Assembly (NCBI GenBank): GCA_025917655.1
Contig: CP084618.1
Span: 1,142,011-1,206,010 of the forward strand
Direction of reading: 5' to 3'
DNA length: 64,000 bases
DNA from: Chlorella sorokiniana
Lineage: Eukaryota > Chlorophyta > Trebouxiophyceae > Chlorellales > Chlorellaceae
The translations under genes were made by a program, and so were the position numbers. Numbering within the stretch: the first letter of the stretch is position 1; each line of letters begins with the position of its first letter. Below, piece after piece: positions 1 through 11,700 of the stretch. Under the pieces are notes generated by a model. That model searched no databases, was not told where the DNA came from, and worked only from the letters and a program-made list of their open reading frames with translations.

Positions 1-209
1 TAATGCGATTAGCCTGGACTTACTGAGGTGTGCAGACAGGGCTGCGAGTGCGCAGTCCTTGGTTTGGATCGGCAGCACTCTCGTGCAGCAGCTGCGTAGG
101 ATCGGATCGCTGTTTCCAATATCGCCATGTTAGATTGTTAGCCAGATCAGTCCCGCAGCGCAGCGAGCGACTACATTGCAGCTCTTCATCCTGCCTGGGC
201 CCTGCCGCA

Positions 210-3200
210 ATGTACAAGCGCGATTTCGGCATACTGCTCCTGTCGGTGTGCGCGCTCTACCTGTCGCTGCAGCACGAGGGCGTGTACCAGTTCAAGAAGG
301 CCTGGTGAGGCGGCCGCCGCCCGGCCGCCGCTCGTCCCGTTGGAGCCTGCCGTTGATCCAGCCCTCTCAAGGTGCCCGTGCTTCGCATTCAGGTACCACT
401 CCTTTGAGGATCACGAACCCGCGGCGCATGAGCTGGAGGAGCACTGGCACCCGGTGCCGCCGCCCATCGTGGTGAGCACAGCCGTCGCCGCCCCGCTGCC
501 ACCGCCGCCGCCTGCGGCGCTGCAGCAGAGAAAGGCTAGGGCTGCCAGTGCAGCAGTGCAGCAAGCGGCTGCGTGCGGTGTCAGCTGCCAGTGCAGCGGT
601 GCCAGGCACCCCCAGATTACGTTGCTGCTTTCGCGCCTTCGGAGGGGCTGGGCCCGCAGCCCGGTTTAACTCCTCCACACGGCCCCACTCGCGGCTGTTG
701 CCGAGTGCTGCGAGCGCAGGCATCCACGTTCCTCTCGGCCTCCCCGCCCTGCACCCCATTCATATACCCACACATGGATAGTGACCCCCCCCCCCCCCCC
801 CACCCCACACACACACGCACATCTTCCACCCCTCCACCGCCCAGGCTGACTTGAACGGCGACGGCAAGCCGGAGCTGGTGACTGCCACCCCCAGCGGCCG
901 CATCCAGATCCTGGCACCCCGCCGCTTCGGCGACGGCTTTGCGCAGGCAGAGGTGCGCGGCGGCGCGTGGGCACATCCCTGGCTGGCTGGCGGCGGGTGC
1001 CGCCCGTTCCCGGCCCCCTCGCCCCTCCCTGTGGCCTGCATCGCCCCCCCCGCTTTTTCACCCTCTGCTGTGTCCACTCTCCCCCTGCCGCCCAACGCCT
1101 TTCTTTCTTCCTGGCACCGTGTGGCGCAGCTGATTGCCCAGACCGAGCCAGAGGCGCTGGCGCCCTCCGGCGATTCTGGCGCTGGCGCCGTGCGTGTGGC
1201 TGGCCTGACCACTGGCTACCTCACCCCCCGCCCGAGAGCTCGTGCGGGCGCCCGCAAGCAGGTAGGATCCAGCCCCCTCGCCCGGATCGAGGCCCAGCCG
1301 GCCGCCAGGCTGCCCTGCACGCTGAGCCCGCGCTGGTGGAAGAAGGGCGGGGCAGAGGAGCCTCTGTGCTGAGCTGCATGGCGGCGCCTCGCCGCTCCAC
1401 CCGCCTGCCCTGCTGGAGGGCAGGGTGGCGGTACGAGGCCGGCGCCCCAGCGAATGCCCGGTCCGCGCGTTTGCTCATGGCGGCGTAACCTGCTGCCCGT
1501 CCCGCACTCGCCACCTTCACGTTTTTCCCGCCCTTTCTGAGCCCCTCCTTCCCCGCTGCTGCCGTCGAACAGGTGGTGGTGGTCGTCACCGCCGACCTGC
1601 GGGTTGTCTGCCTGAACCACAACCTGCACCGAGAGTGGGAGCATGACCTGGCGGTGCGGGGCCGCGCTGAGCTGGCGGTCCTTTGACCGTTGACTGTCGG
1701 TCAAACCTTTGACCGGCCGCCGCTGCTGCATGCGGGGGGGGGGGGGGGGGCAGCGGTGGGGGCGCACCGTGAAGGCGGTCGCTGCACCAGCAGAGCATTC
1801 TGTTGTTGCCGTGGGCGGGCGGGCCAGCAGTGGAGGCACACAGGGAAGGCGTCGTCGGCTCCAGCGGAGCCCGTCGTGCGGTGCCCGCTCGTTATCGGGG
1901 CAGGCATTCACGCGCTCATCTTCTTCCTTTCCTCCCCACGCAGCCCCACTTCCCGAGCATGGTGGCATCCGGGAGCTGGCGGTGCACATCTCAGGTGGAT
2001 GCCACGGGACACTTTTTGCTGCCATAGCCCACAACCAGGCTGGGCCAGCCGCGGCGCTGCTGCGGCCGTGCTGCTGCTGCCGCCTAGGAGCTGTTGCTGC
2101 GGCCCAACATGCAGGCAGCCTGCCCGCGACTCTCCCCGCTGCAGCAGGGTTGTGACTGTCAGCGCAGGCCTTTCCACCGCGCACTGGATGCACGTGGGTG
2201 CCGCTGCTCACGTGTGTACCGCCGCTAACGTTCTCCCGTACCGCAGACCGTGCCGTGGCCAAAGGCTCCCGCGAGGCGCAGCAAGGGGACCGCGGGCTGG
2301 TGGTGGTGGGAGCATCGGTGACCCCGCTCACGCTGGCGCAGCGAGGAGCTGGGTGCGTGGCAGCTGCCGGGCAGCTGCCGGGGACCCGTGCATGCAGCAG
2401 GGGATGCGGCTGCGTGCCGCTTGCCGCCGGGCACCCGCTGCCGCCACGTCGTGGCGTGCTTGTTGATCCCGCCCACGTTTGCTCTCCTCGTCTTCGACTA
2501 GCTGTTATCACCCTGGTCCTTCCCTCGCGTACCGCCTTATACCGCAGAGGCTGAGCTGGAGGAGGAGGCGCGGGAGGAGCTGCTGCGCCGCTTCCGCGCT
2601 CACGGCCGCAAGGGCGGAGCGGGCGACGAGGTGCGAGTCGCCGCGATTGGCCGCGCCCAGAGCTGGGCGGGGGCTGTGCGCTGCTGTGACGAAGGCCTGC
2701 CGCTCCAACCCCGGGCAGAGTTTTGCTTGCTCAGTTCCCAACCCACCACCCATTCGGCTGTATCAAAAGCCCCCAGAGCACGCTGCGCAGCCCGCCCCGC
2801 CTCTGTGGGCCCTATTTTGGCCTGCCCACACATTGCTGTGAGCCCTCGCCTTGTCGGCCCCAAGCAGCAGTACTCTGCCCCACTTTTTTACTCCCTCCTC
2901 ATTCCTCCCCCTTCCCCCTTGGGTTCCCACCTGCAGGAGCGAGCTGCCCTGCAGCGTGAGGGCCGCCACTTCTCCTACTTTGCGTTTGAGGGCGGCAGCG
3001 GCGCGATACGCTGGATGCACGAGGTGCGGCGGCGGCGGCGTGCGCCGTTTCGATGCAGCTGCAGCGTGCGCGGCGCAAGCGGTGACGGCAGGGCAGCATG
3101 CCCAGCGGGGGCCGCGGGAAGGGCAATTCCTGCACGCCGCTCCCTTCCACTCAGAATCTCGTGGTGGTACCGCTGTTGTACCGCCACCATACCTGTACCG

Positions 3201-4671
3201 CAGGCCAAGGACTTCCACCGCAACCTGGGGGAGCTGGCGGATGAGCTGGTGGCGCAGCACGCGTACCACATGGCCGCGGAGGAGGTGCGGTACTGCCTTG
3301 CACGTACTGCCTGCGGTACGCAATGCACAGCTGGGGGCAGAAGCGCTGCGGGGCAGCGGGGGCGGAAGCGGGGGAGGGCAGTCGGCAGCGGCGGCGGCGG
3401 CGATGGGTGGGTGGGGCGGTGCCCGCAGCGGCGGCGGCGCCGGGAGGGTCTGCTGCTCCCTTGGGGCACCTCGCTGCTGCGCTCCAGCCAAGCAGCGGCA
3501 GGAGCCGCGAGCTCGCAGTCCGTGCTTGCCGGTTCTAGGCATGTGCCTTTGTACAATCTGCGCTGCTCCCACGCCCCGCGTGCCGCCCCGCAGTCGGAGG
3601 CGAGGCACTACGGCGAGGGCGTCCTGCCGCGACTACCGCGCCTCCGTGCTGGCCGCCCTGCCGCACAGGTGCCCCGGCCTGGCGTGCTGCCAGCCTTGCT
3701 TGCTGCTGCCAGCCTTGCTTGTTGCTCCCCACGCTGCTGGGTGCTGGCAGCGTTGCTGGGTGCTGCCGGGTCACGGAGAGGAGGCCAGTCCACCTCGCGC
3801 GGAGGAGCCGCCGCTGAACAGCTCGAGGGTTGGCCGCCGCCTGTGCCGCCGCTCCTGACGCCGCCGACCGCGCTTCCCTCGCCCCGCGCCCCCGCCCCCG
3901 CCAGCTGGCACTCGCAACTCGACACAGCCCTGGTGCCCGCCCGCTTTGAGCGGCACAAGGCGGGTGCTGGCGCCCAGAAGGAGCAGCTGGCCGAGCGGGG
4001 CACCCTGAAGGGGCAGCAGGCGGGGCAAGGGGGCGGCGGGCGCGGCGGCGCGCCGCCGCACGGCGGCGCCGCCGCCGGCCGCTCGCCGGCCGCCAGCGGC
4101 GGCGCCTTGGGCAGGGTCGTCTCAGCGGTGAGTTCACCGGCTTGCTTTCCTGTACCTTTGTTTATTTTCAATCATCTTGAACGAAATCGCTCACCGTGAT
4201 GCTGTGCATGCGCGTGCACGCGCCCACACCCACACCCACACTTCTTTGCGTGCAGGTTGTGAAGGGAGCCACCAAGGGGAGGGCCCCGCCACGGGCGCCG
4301 CGGCCGCCAGCAGCAGCCGCCCAACGTGCTGGTGGCGCACCTCGGTGGGTGGCTGTCGGTCGGGGGGGCATGGCTGTGTTTGGGTTTGTGTGGGCGCAAG
4401 CCGCGCTTTCAGGACGGGTGGTGCAGTTTGGAAGCGGCGGCGCGCTGGGGGCGGTGTGGTGGGAGAGGGGACCCGCCAGCTGCTGCTTGGGCGGCTGGGC
4501 GCCTGCTGGCAGCCGCCACGCTCACAGCTGTTGCCTGTGTTTGACATGGTACCGCTGACCCGTACCGCGTACCTGTACCGCAGAGGAGGGCATCGAGGCC
4601 ATCCACCTCTTCTCGGGCGCACCGTGTGCCGCCTGCACCTGCCCTCACCGGGTGCGCTTATGTCGAGTGTG

Positions 4672-4714
<43 letters not shown>

Positions 4715-7340
4715 GTAGAGGGGGCGGGCAAGCCGCTCCAGTTGCCCTGGCTTGGCCCGTTGGCAACTCAGGATGAACTGCACCTTGCACCTGATCCCCC
4801 TCACCCCCTAAACAAAACACCCACCCCTCCACCCCCACCCCCACAGGCCTCCACGTCGACCTGAACGGCGACGGCGTGCCGGAACACGTGGCGGCGGCGG
4901 GTGCGCCTCCACTGCTGCCAGCGCCGCGCCCCGCCCCCTCGCCGCTGCCTGTGACCGCTGCGCCTTTTGCCGGCCGCTCTCCCTCCCTGCTGCTGACGCC
5001 GACTGTTTGTTTGCTTTGACCCCTGGGCAGGCGGCGACCCCACGGATATGTTGGAGGAGGGGGAGGAGCTTGCGGGGCACCGCCGCCAGCGCTTCTGCTA
5101 CATCTCAGGTGGGCTGCTGCAGTGTTGCGGCGGTGCGCGGAACAAAAGAACTGGCGTGGCGGCAGGTTGCTGCACTCGCCCTCATCTTGCGTCCATGCCT
5201 TTTCACACCCGCCTGCAAGCCCCCTTTTACCCCCACCCTCTCCCCCTGCTGCCGCCGCAGTCCACTCCGGCATTCCTGCCCGCCTCCACCTGTTCAATGG
5301 CACCGTCTGCCGCGCGTTTGGGCGGCGCCTGCGCCGCGGCACGCAGCTGAAGCCGGTTGAGGTCCGTTTGGTTGGGCTGGCCGCCTGCATGCCATGAGTA
5401 CGTCCATTTGTGTGCATGGTTGGTTGTGTGTCAGAGGCAGAAGAAGGGTTGGGAGATGTAGCCCCGGGCATACCTCTCGCTGCATCAGACATGCAGCCCG
5501 CCGCCGCTCCCGCCCCAGCTCCACTGGCTCATTGCCCCTTCCGCCCCTCCTCCCTCACACCACTTCATCGTCCCAACCGGCGCCTCCTCCCTTCCCACCC
5601 CCCAACCCGCCGCCTCTCACCTCCTCTTCCCCCCGGTCGCCCTTCCCCCTTTCCTCAGGTGGCTCCCCCATCTTCCTGCCTCAGCCCGGCAAGCATGGCC
5701 GCTACCGCGACGGTCTGGCGCAGAAGGGTGTGTCCTTTGTGTGTGGTGGTGTGTTTGTGTGGGGGGTGGGGGTGGGGAGGAAACTCAGTCGGGGTCCCCT
5801 TCAGAGGCCGCGCATCCGCTTGTGTGATTGTGCAGAATTGCGTCTTGTACCGCACCGTGTTGCACCTTGGTACCGCAGGCATGACTGTCGTGCTGAACAG
5901 CCTGGGAGAGCTGACGGCGTACGACTCTGAGGGCAGCCTGCTGTGGCAGGTGGGTTCAGGGGGTGGGGGTGGGTGGGGGGGGGGGGCGAACGGGCAATGC
6001 CTTGCCAGCAGCAGTAGACCATGCGGCTTGTTTGCGTGACATGTTGTGATGTTGTGAAGGGGGCGTTGTTAGCATACCTGAATACCTGACACCACCGCCA
6101 CCACCACACACATACAGCCTTCCCCACCCCCACACACGCACCACCCGCAGCACTTTGTGGGCGCCAGCTGGCGGCCGGGCGGCGATGAGGACGAGGAGGC
6201 GGCGCCGCCGGCTCCCACGCTGCGCGCGCTGCCGCTGCGGCAGGGGGCCATGCCCAGCGTGATCCTGGCAGGTGGGTGGGAGAGAGAGAGAAAGAGGAGG
6301 GGGGTAGAAAGTGTCATGCATGCACAGAACCAGCTGTTGCTGTTGCCCTCAATCCCGGCGGGGCTTCGCTGCGCGGCCGCCGCCCATCCTCGCTGCGCCC
6401 TGAGCCCGCACGCCCTCACGCTGCCGCACCCACCCACACCCCACCCACGCCCACGCGCCTTGTGCTCCCTCTCACACGCATCTGTGCGCCCACCGACCCC
6501 CTCTGGCCTCTCTTACCCTTATGCAGCGGGCGAGGAGTCGGCCACCCTGGTGTCGCAGCAGGGGGCCGAGGTGGATTCTTGGGACCTGCCCGATGCGCCG
6601 GCCATGCCGCTGCAGGTGGGAGAGGGAGAGAGACGCTGGCTGCCTTTTTGGGCGCTGGCGTCCGCCGCCGCTGCTGCTGGCTCTGCCGGGGTGGAGCATT
6701 CTCTCCCGGAGGGCTGCGGTGGCCGCTGCCTGGCTCGCACAGCGCACCCCCTGGACAGGGCACCCGTCTCCTTTCGAGCACCCGCCCTTCCCGCTGCCCT
6801 GCTGTAAACAGGGCACTGTCACACTGCCTGCGGGGGCGGCCGCTGCGGTGTCTTTCCTGCTGCGCGGTTGTGCCGTACCCAAGATCAGCCTGAACTTTGG
6901 CGGATGCAAGATCAGGCATGCTTGTCCTCCCCCATTCTCCCCCCAGCTGGTCGACTGGAACTTTGACGGCTACACCGACATCCTGCTGGTGTCGCGGGAC
7001 GGGCTGTGGGCCTGGGCGCAGGTGGGTGGGTGTGGGGGGGGCCTGCCCTGGGTGCGCAAAGGGGATGCCGCGGATGCCGCCGCAGCTGCCGCGGCTGCCG
7101 CGCCGCCACTCCCCACTGCGCCCCCGCCAAACCCTCATCACCCGGGACGCGCCCCACCTCTGACCGCCGCCGCAGGTGCGCCACCCGGGCGCGCTGCCCT
7201 TCTCTGCGCTGGTGGCGGCGCTGATGGTCATCATGGCGGCGGTGTTCATCACGCAGCAGGGCCTGCTGGCGCCCGGCGCGGCGGCGGCGGGCGGGCCGGG
7301 CAAGCGCCGCCCGCTGCGCAGCACGGAGCGGGAGGACTGA
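210..7340 (+). CDS. NERD1: NERD1-like FG-GAP repeat membrane protein
   Basis: This gene has about 23 exons and encodes a homologue of the plant FG-GAP (integrin-alpha-like beta-propeller) protein NERD1, a Golgi/endomembrane protein linked to exocyst function and wall growth. The start at 210 opens with MYKRDFGILLLSVCALYLS, a signal-anchor helix that matches the plant N-terminus closely. The calcium-loop-like motifs ADLNGDGKPEL (exon 845-952) and VDLNGDGVPEHV (exon from 4847) mark propeller blades. WNFDGYTDILLV (exon 6947-7021) is a third. The last exon (7176-7340) carries a second membrane helix, ALVAALMVIMAAVFITQQ, and a short basic tail ending at TGA 7338-7340. Splice phases agree across most exons. 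The frame breaks near 3617, 4313 and 4616 inside conserved segments (for example EGIEAIHLFSG followed out of frame by RTVCRLHL). I read these as sequence errors. The identity is strong; exact exon 11-14 borders are not. Confidence 0.87.
4666..4712. repeat. (GT)n microsatellite in an intron
   Basis: This is a nearly pure GT dinucleotide run just downstream of the exon ending near 4651 of the NERD1-like gene. It lies inside the intron and does not touch coding sequence. Confidence 0.9.
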
Positions 7341-7619
7341 GGCGGGCGGCAGGGCTGTGGTGGGCGCGCACCCGTCTGCTGCTTGCTCGCCCGACCTCGC
7401 CAGGTGGCGCGGCTGCTGCTTCGTGCCCGCTGCAGCGCAAGCATGCCCTGGCGGCGGCACGGTTGGTGCCTCCGACGTCCCTGGCATTCAATACTTGGTT
7501 CCTGGATCTAAAAAGTGTGGTGCTCTGTTGTTACAAGGTTGGGCCATCTTGAAAAGTGTCGGGCAACCAGGCCCTCTTGTGCCGCACCGCCGCCGCCTCT
7601 GCCAGCAGTGCCGCCGCCC

Positions 7620-8080
7620 TCACTGGATGGCGCACTCGCAGCCCTGGTTCTGATACGCCACGTGGGTGGCGCGATTGTATACGCCCGCCAACTGCAGGCC
7701 AGCGACGCGTGGAAATCGGGTATGCGCCTTGAGCACTTGGCTGCTGGGCGGGGGCACCAGACAGGCGCACGTGCGGGCGGCGCTGGCGCCAGCGCCCGCC
7801 TCACTTGGCCGTCCCCGTCCCGAAGGCAGGCGAACAGCCGTCCTTGGCTGTTTTTTAGCCTACTCACATGTTTATGCTGCTGGCAGAGGAAGCCCGCGTT
7901 GGGATTCGTGAAGTAATAAACCACGCCGCACTCGTTGCAGTCGATGGGGAACAGTCTCATCCTTCGAGCTCCCTGGTCGACATGGTAGTGGCAAAAGATG
8001 TATCCCGGAGCGTTTGTGACGCCGTGATAGCCGCATCTCATATTACGCTGTGTCCGCCCGCAGCATTGAACGTAAGGCAT
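7620..8080 (-). CDS. Small Cys/His-rich putative zinc-binding protein
   Basis: This two-exon gene encodes about 94 residues. Exon 1 runs from ATG 8080 down to 7868 and ends at a GTGAGT donor. Exon 2 runs from 7691 to 7620 and ends in TGA; the phase is kept. The protein is rich in Cys and His pairs: VQCCGR, RCGYH, IFCHYH, DCNECG, FLCQQHKH and GCECAI. This is the spacing expected of one or two structural zinc sites. I do not recognise the family. An open frame continues upstream of 8080 but has no ATG, so I chose MPYVQCC as the start. It converges with the NERD1-like gene, leaving about 280 bp between the two stops. The clean splice phase and the Cys/His conservation-like pattern argue that it is real, but function is unknown. 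Confidence 0.6.
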
Positions 8081-8751
8081 GCCGGCGAAAGGTGGAAGGA
8101 AGGTGGGGACTGGCCGAAAGGAGCTGCGCAAAGGCGAGGGGGCGCGGCATAGGTGAGGTGCTGCGCAGCGCTACGCCGGTGCTGGGCGGTGCAGAGGACT
8201 GGATGCCCTGCTTCCCTGTATGCTTGACGCTGTAGCACGGTCGTCCCCACGTCGGCGTTCCCGCCTGCTGAGGCGTCGCACCTCTCTGCGCAGCGCGTCC
8301 TTGCCCGCTTGAGTGTGAGAGCGAAGTCAAGGGAGGCGATGGCAGCGTGCGCAGCGTGCCGCAGTGCCGCCGCCGGGAGCTGGCGGGATGCTGTCCTTGC
8401 CACATGCAGTCCCTCTACTGCCCTGGTGCAGCCAGCCCAGCGCGGACACAGGAGCCCACCTCCTGCCCGCAGCAGCATGACGCCGCAGTGCCGCGCAGGT
8501 TGAGGTGCGCGTCCCGCCGCTCGAGGCACTGTGCCAGCTGGCTGGCGCTGAGCGCCATTCTGAGGAGGCATCCCTGCCAGCAGCTGCTGCACAGCTGGCG
8601 GATGTGGCCCTCGTAAGCGGCGACAGCCGGGTGCTTAAACGCTCGTTGATGGCAGCATGAATACAACAGCGAGAAGAAAAGGGCAGAAGAACTGAGATCG
8701 GAGCATGAGAGGGAAGCGAGGCACGAGCGCAGCATGCACGGCGGCGGCCGC
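8081..8751. other. Intergenic, no gene recognised
   Basis: This stretch lies between the start of the small Cys/His protein and the stop of the FtsH-like gene, both on the minus strand. It should hold the 3' UTR of the latter and the promoter of the former. I see no supported gene or RNA in it. Confidence 0.5.
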
Positions 8752-11700
8752 TCACTGTTGCGGCGGCGGCGGCACGCCGCCGCCATTCGTGCGTGCGGCT
8801 GCGGCTGCTGCGGCTGCGGCTGCGGGGCCTTCCTGCAGCAGGTCGGCGATGTCTGTGCGGAAGCTGTACGGGTTGCCCGGGGCCCACCAGGACGGGATGC
8901 TGGCGGCACCAGGGCCGTTGCCAGTACCGTTGCCGGACCGCGCCGCCAAATACTCCTCCACCTGCTGCGCCACCTCAGGCATCGTCTGGGCCTGCAATTG
9001 CACCAGGATTCAGGTGCGGTGAAGGGGGTTTGGGGTGCGCTGACCCGCGAACACGGTTGGGGGCGCTGATGGCCGGTGTGGTGCCACGCAAGCGAGTGAG
9101 GGAAGGGGGCCATGCGTTTTTGATCAAGAAAGAAGGGTGGGGCATGGGGGGGCAGGCAAGGGCCAGAAGCAGGATGTGGGTTCTGCTGGCTCGCCGCAGC
9201 GGAGGGCAGCCCCGCTCAAGGCCACATCCCCGCTCACTGCCACAGCCCACGTGCCCGCCCGCCCCATGGGGTGGGCGGCCACCCACCACCTGGGCTCACC
9301 GGCTTGCCGGGCCACTGCAGCCCGCCGTCCGTCGCCCAGCCGTACCCTTCCAGACCCTCATCCGCCACAAATCGCTTCACGCCTGCGCGCAGGGAGCACA
9401 GCGGTGAATCGATGCCGCACACAGGTGTCCATATGCGCGGGTGGCACCAGCCACACCTTGCCCAACTCTGCCTCCCCCCCCCCCCACACACAAGAAACAA
9501 CACCATCAACCACAAGAACCCACAAGCGGCTGCCCACCGTTGTCTTCCAGCACCGCCGCCACCTCCGCCCCGTCAGGCTCTCCCGGTCCAGCAGGGCCTG
9601 CGCCAGCGCGGTGAGCGCATTGTAGTTGGTGGCCAGGCCGTAGTAGGCCTTGGCCTCGGCGGCCTCAACCAGCTGCAGGGGGCCAAGAAGGATAAGGCTC
9701 GAGTTTCATTTATTATTTAGTTGAAGGAACACAAACAACACAGGATAGGAACGCATGCAAAAGTGCAAATGGGAGGGCTGCAGGGCGGGCGCGGGAAAAC
9801 GGCTCAAGCAGGCGCTGTGGCCGGATACACAGCCGGCTTGTGGATTATTGTAATCCCGCCACCTTCTGCCCGGTTTCCATCCCAGCCCCAACCCACCTCC
9901 TCCACCTCCTGGTACGCCAGCATCGCCATCTCGGTCGAGATGTCGGCGATGGCGTGGCTGCGGGCAGCAGTGCCAGGGGGCGGGAGCGGGGTTGGTGAGA
10001 GAAGCAATCAGCACAGAGCATGGAGGGATGCCGGCCGCTTGCCCCTCGGGAGAGGGAAGCAGTCGGTTGCAGTGAGCAAGGGCAGCAGCAGGGGCAGCTG
10101 GGAGGGGGAGCATGGGCGGCAGCGCGGCAGGGTGCAACGGCGGCTTGTGCGGCAGCCGCCGAGCAGCTGCGCCCCTGGCCCCTCACCCCGAGTTCCGCAG
10201 GTACGATTCCTCGCTGTCCATGAGGCACACCGGGCCCAGCCGCTTGCTGCACCAGGAGGGAGGAAGCAAGGGGAGCAGAGGAGCGGCAGTCAGCGGGGCA
10301 ACGGGAAGGAGGAACGCAGGAGGCGGGCAACGAGGGGAAGCGGGGAGAAGATTTGGCAGGCCGGGTCTGGCACCGTGCCAGCGGTGCAGCATGCGCCAGC
10401 GATCGGGTGGCTGTGAGGCCGGAAAGTAATAACCCAAACAACACCAACACACACACACACACATACACATACACACAAATCCAGGGATCCTGCCCGCACC
10501 TGAAGCCGCAACGGAAGATCATTTCGCGGGCAGTAAGGTTGGCGGCCTGAGGGGGCGAAAGGCAGAAAGCAGGGGCAGCGAGGGGAGGTGAGGGATGGAC
10601 AAGAGAGCAAGAGGGCTGTGCGGGCGGCATCCGCAGCTGCTGCTGCCGCCGCCGCCTGTGGTGCCGCTGGAGCGGCTGCTGCCGCCGCCTGCCGCTGCGC
10701 TGCGGTCACCTGCAGGTGATGGCCTCCGGCGGTGCTCATCTCGGCCTCGCCCAGCACCAGCCGCTCCGCGCAGCGCCCTGCCAGCGCCACAACCTGTGTA
10801 TGTGGTGTGGGGGAGGATGGGGGTTGGGGCGTGAGGGAAGGGGTGGGGGGCAGCACCGCGCAGCAAGGGTGGGGTGCAGGACGTGAGGGTAGGGGTGGGG
10901 GCAGCACCGCGCAGCAAGGGTGGGGTGCAGGGGACGCAGCAGATGCGGTGGAACAGCGGCCGGTGCGGCAGCGCAGCGGCGTTGAAATTCAGCGTCCCGG
11001 CTACCGCGGGGCTGCTCCCTGCAGCTGCCACGCAGCTACCCCGCAGCTGCCCACCATCTTGGCCTCCATGTAGCCGCGCGTCACCACTCGGCTCTCCAGG
11101 CTCTCCTCCTGCGCAGCAGTAAAACAAGAGGAAACACCAGTGAAAACAAACATGAAGAAGCAGCATGCGGTCGGGCATGGCGCGGCCCAGCTGCAGCGGC
11201 GCGTCGGCAGTCAAGCAGACAACCGGACAACGGTGGCGCCGCAGCGCTGCAGCAGCAGCACCACACCTTTGGCAGGAAGTACGTGTAGCCGCCGGCGGTG
11301 CCGCCAGGGCACACCGACACCTGCGGGCGGGGTGGGAGGGGGAATGATGAGAGGCAACCAAGATTTCTGGGCGCAACAGCAAGGCACACAGGATTCGCCG
11401 AGCACGGAGCACACGCCAGCCAGACGCCTCGCTCGGATGCAGCTGTCACGCGCAGGGCGCTGGCTGGGTGCACGCGGCGGCGGCCAACTGCCCATCCCCC
11501 GCAGCACCCGGCCTCAGGAAAGGCAACAAGCTTTGCACAGGCACGCAGGAGGCAGGCAGGCAGGGCCCGGCAGCCCACCCTCTGCACTTCGTCATAGTCT
11601 GGTGTGATGTAGCCGATGAGGGCGCGGGCGGCCTCGTAAACTGCGGCCACAGGCAGGGCGGCGGCCACAACTCGGTCACAAAAGCATCGAATGCCCCAAA

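Noticed and set aside
3285-3593. Terminal inverted repeats (GCGGTAC at the 5' end, GTACCGC at the 3' end) marking introner-type mobile introns
   Set aside because: The 5' copy is clear in this intron, but its own 3' end lacks GTACCGC. Other introns with the 3' motif lack the 5' partner, so inverted repeats are not supported here.
10831-10930. Possible CRISPR-like array
   Set aside because: There are only two direct copies with no spacers of constant size, inside an intron of a nuclear gene.
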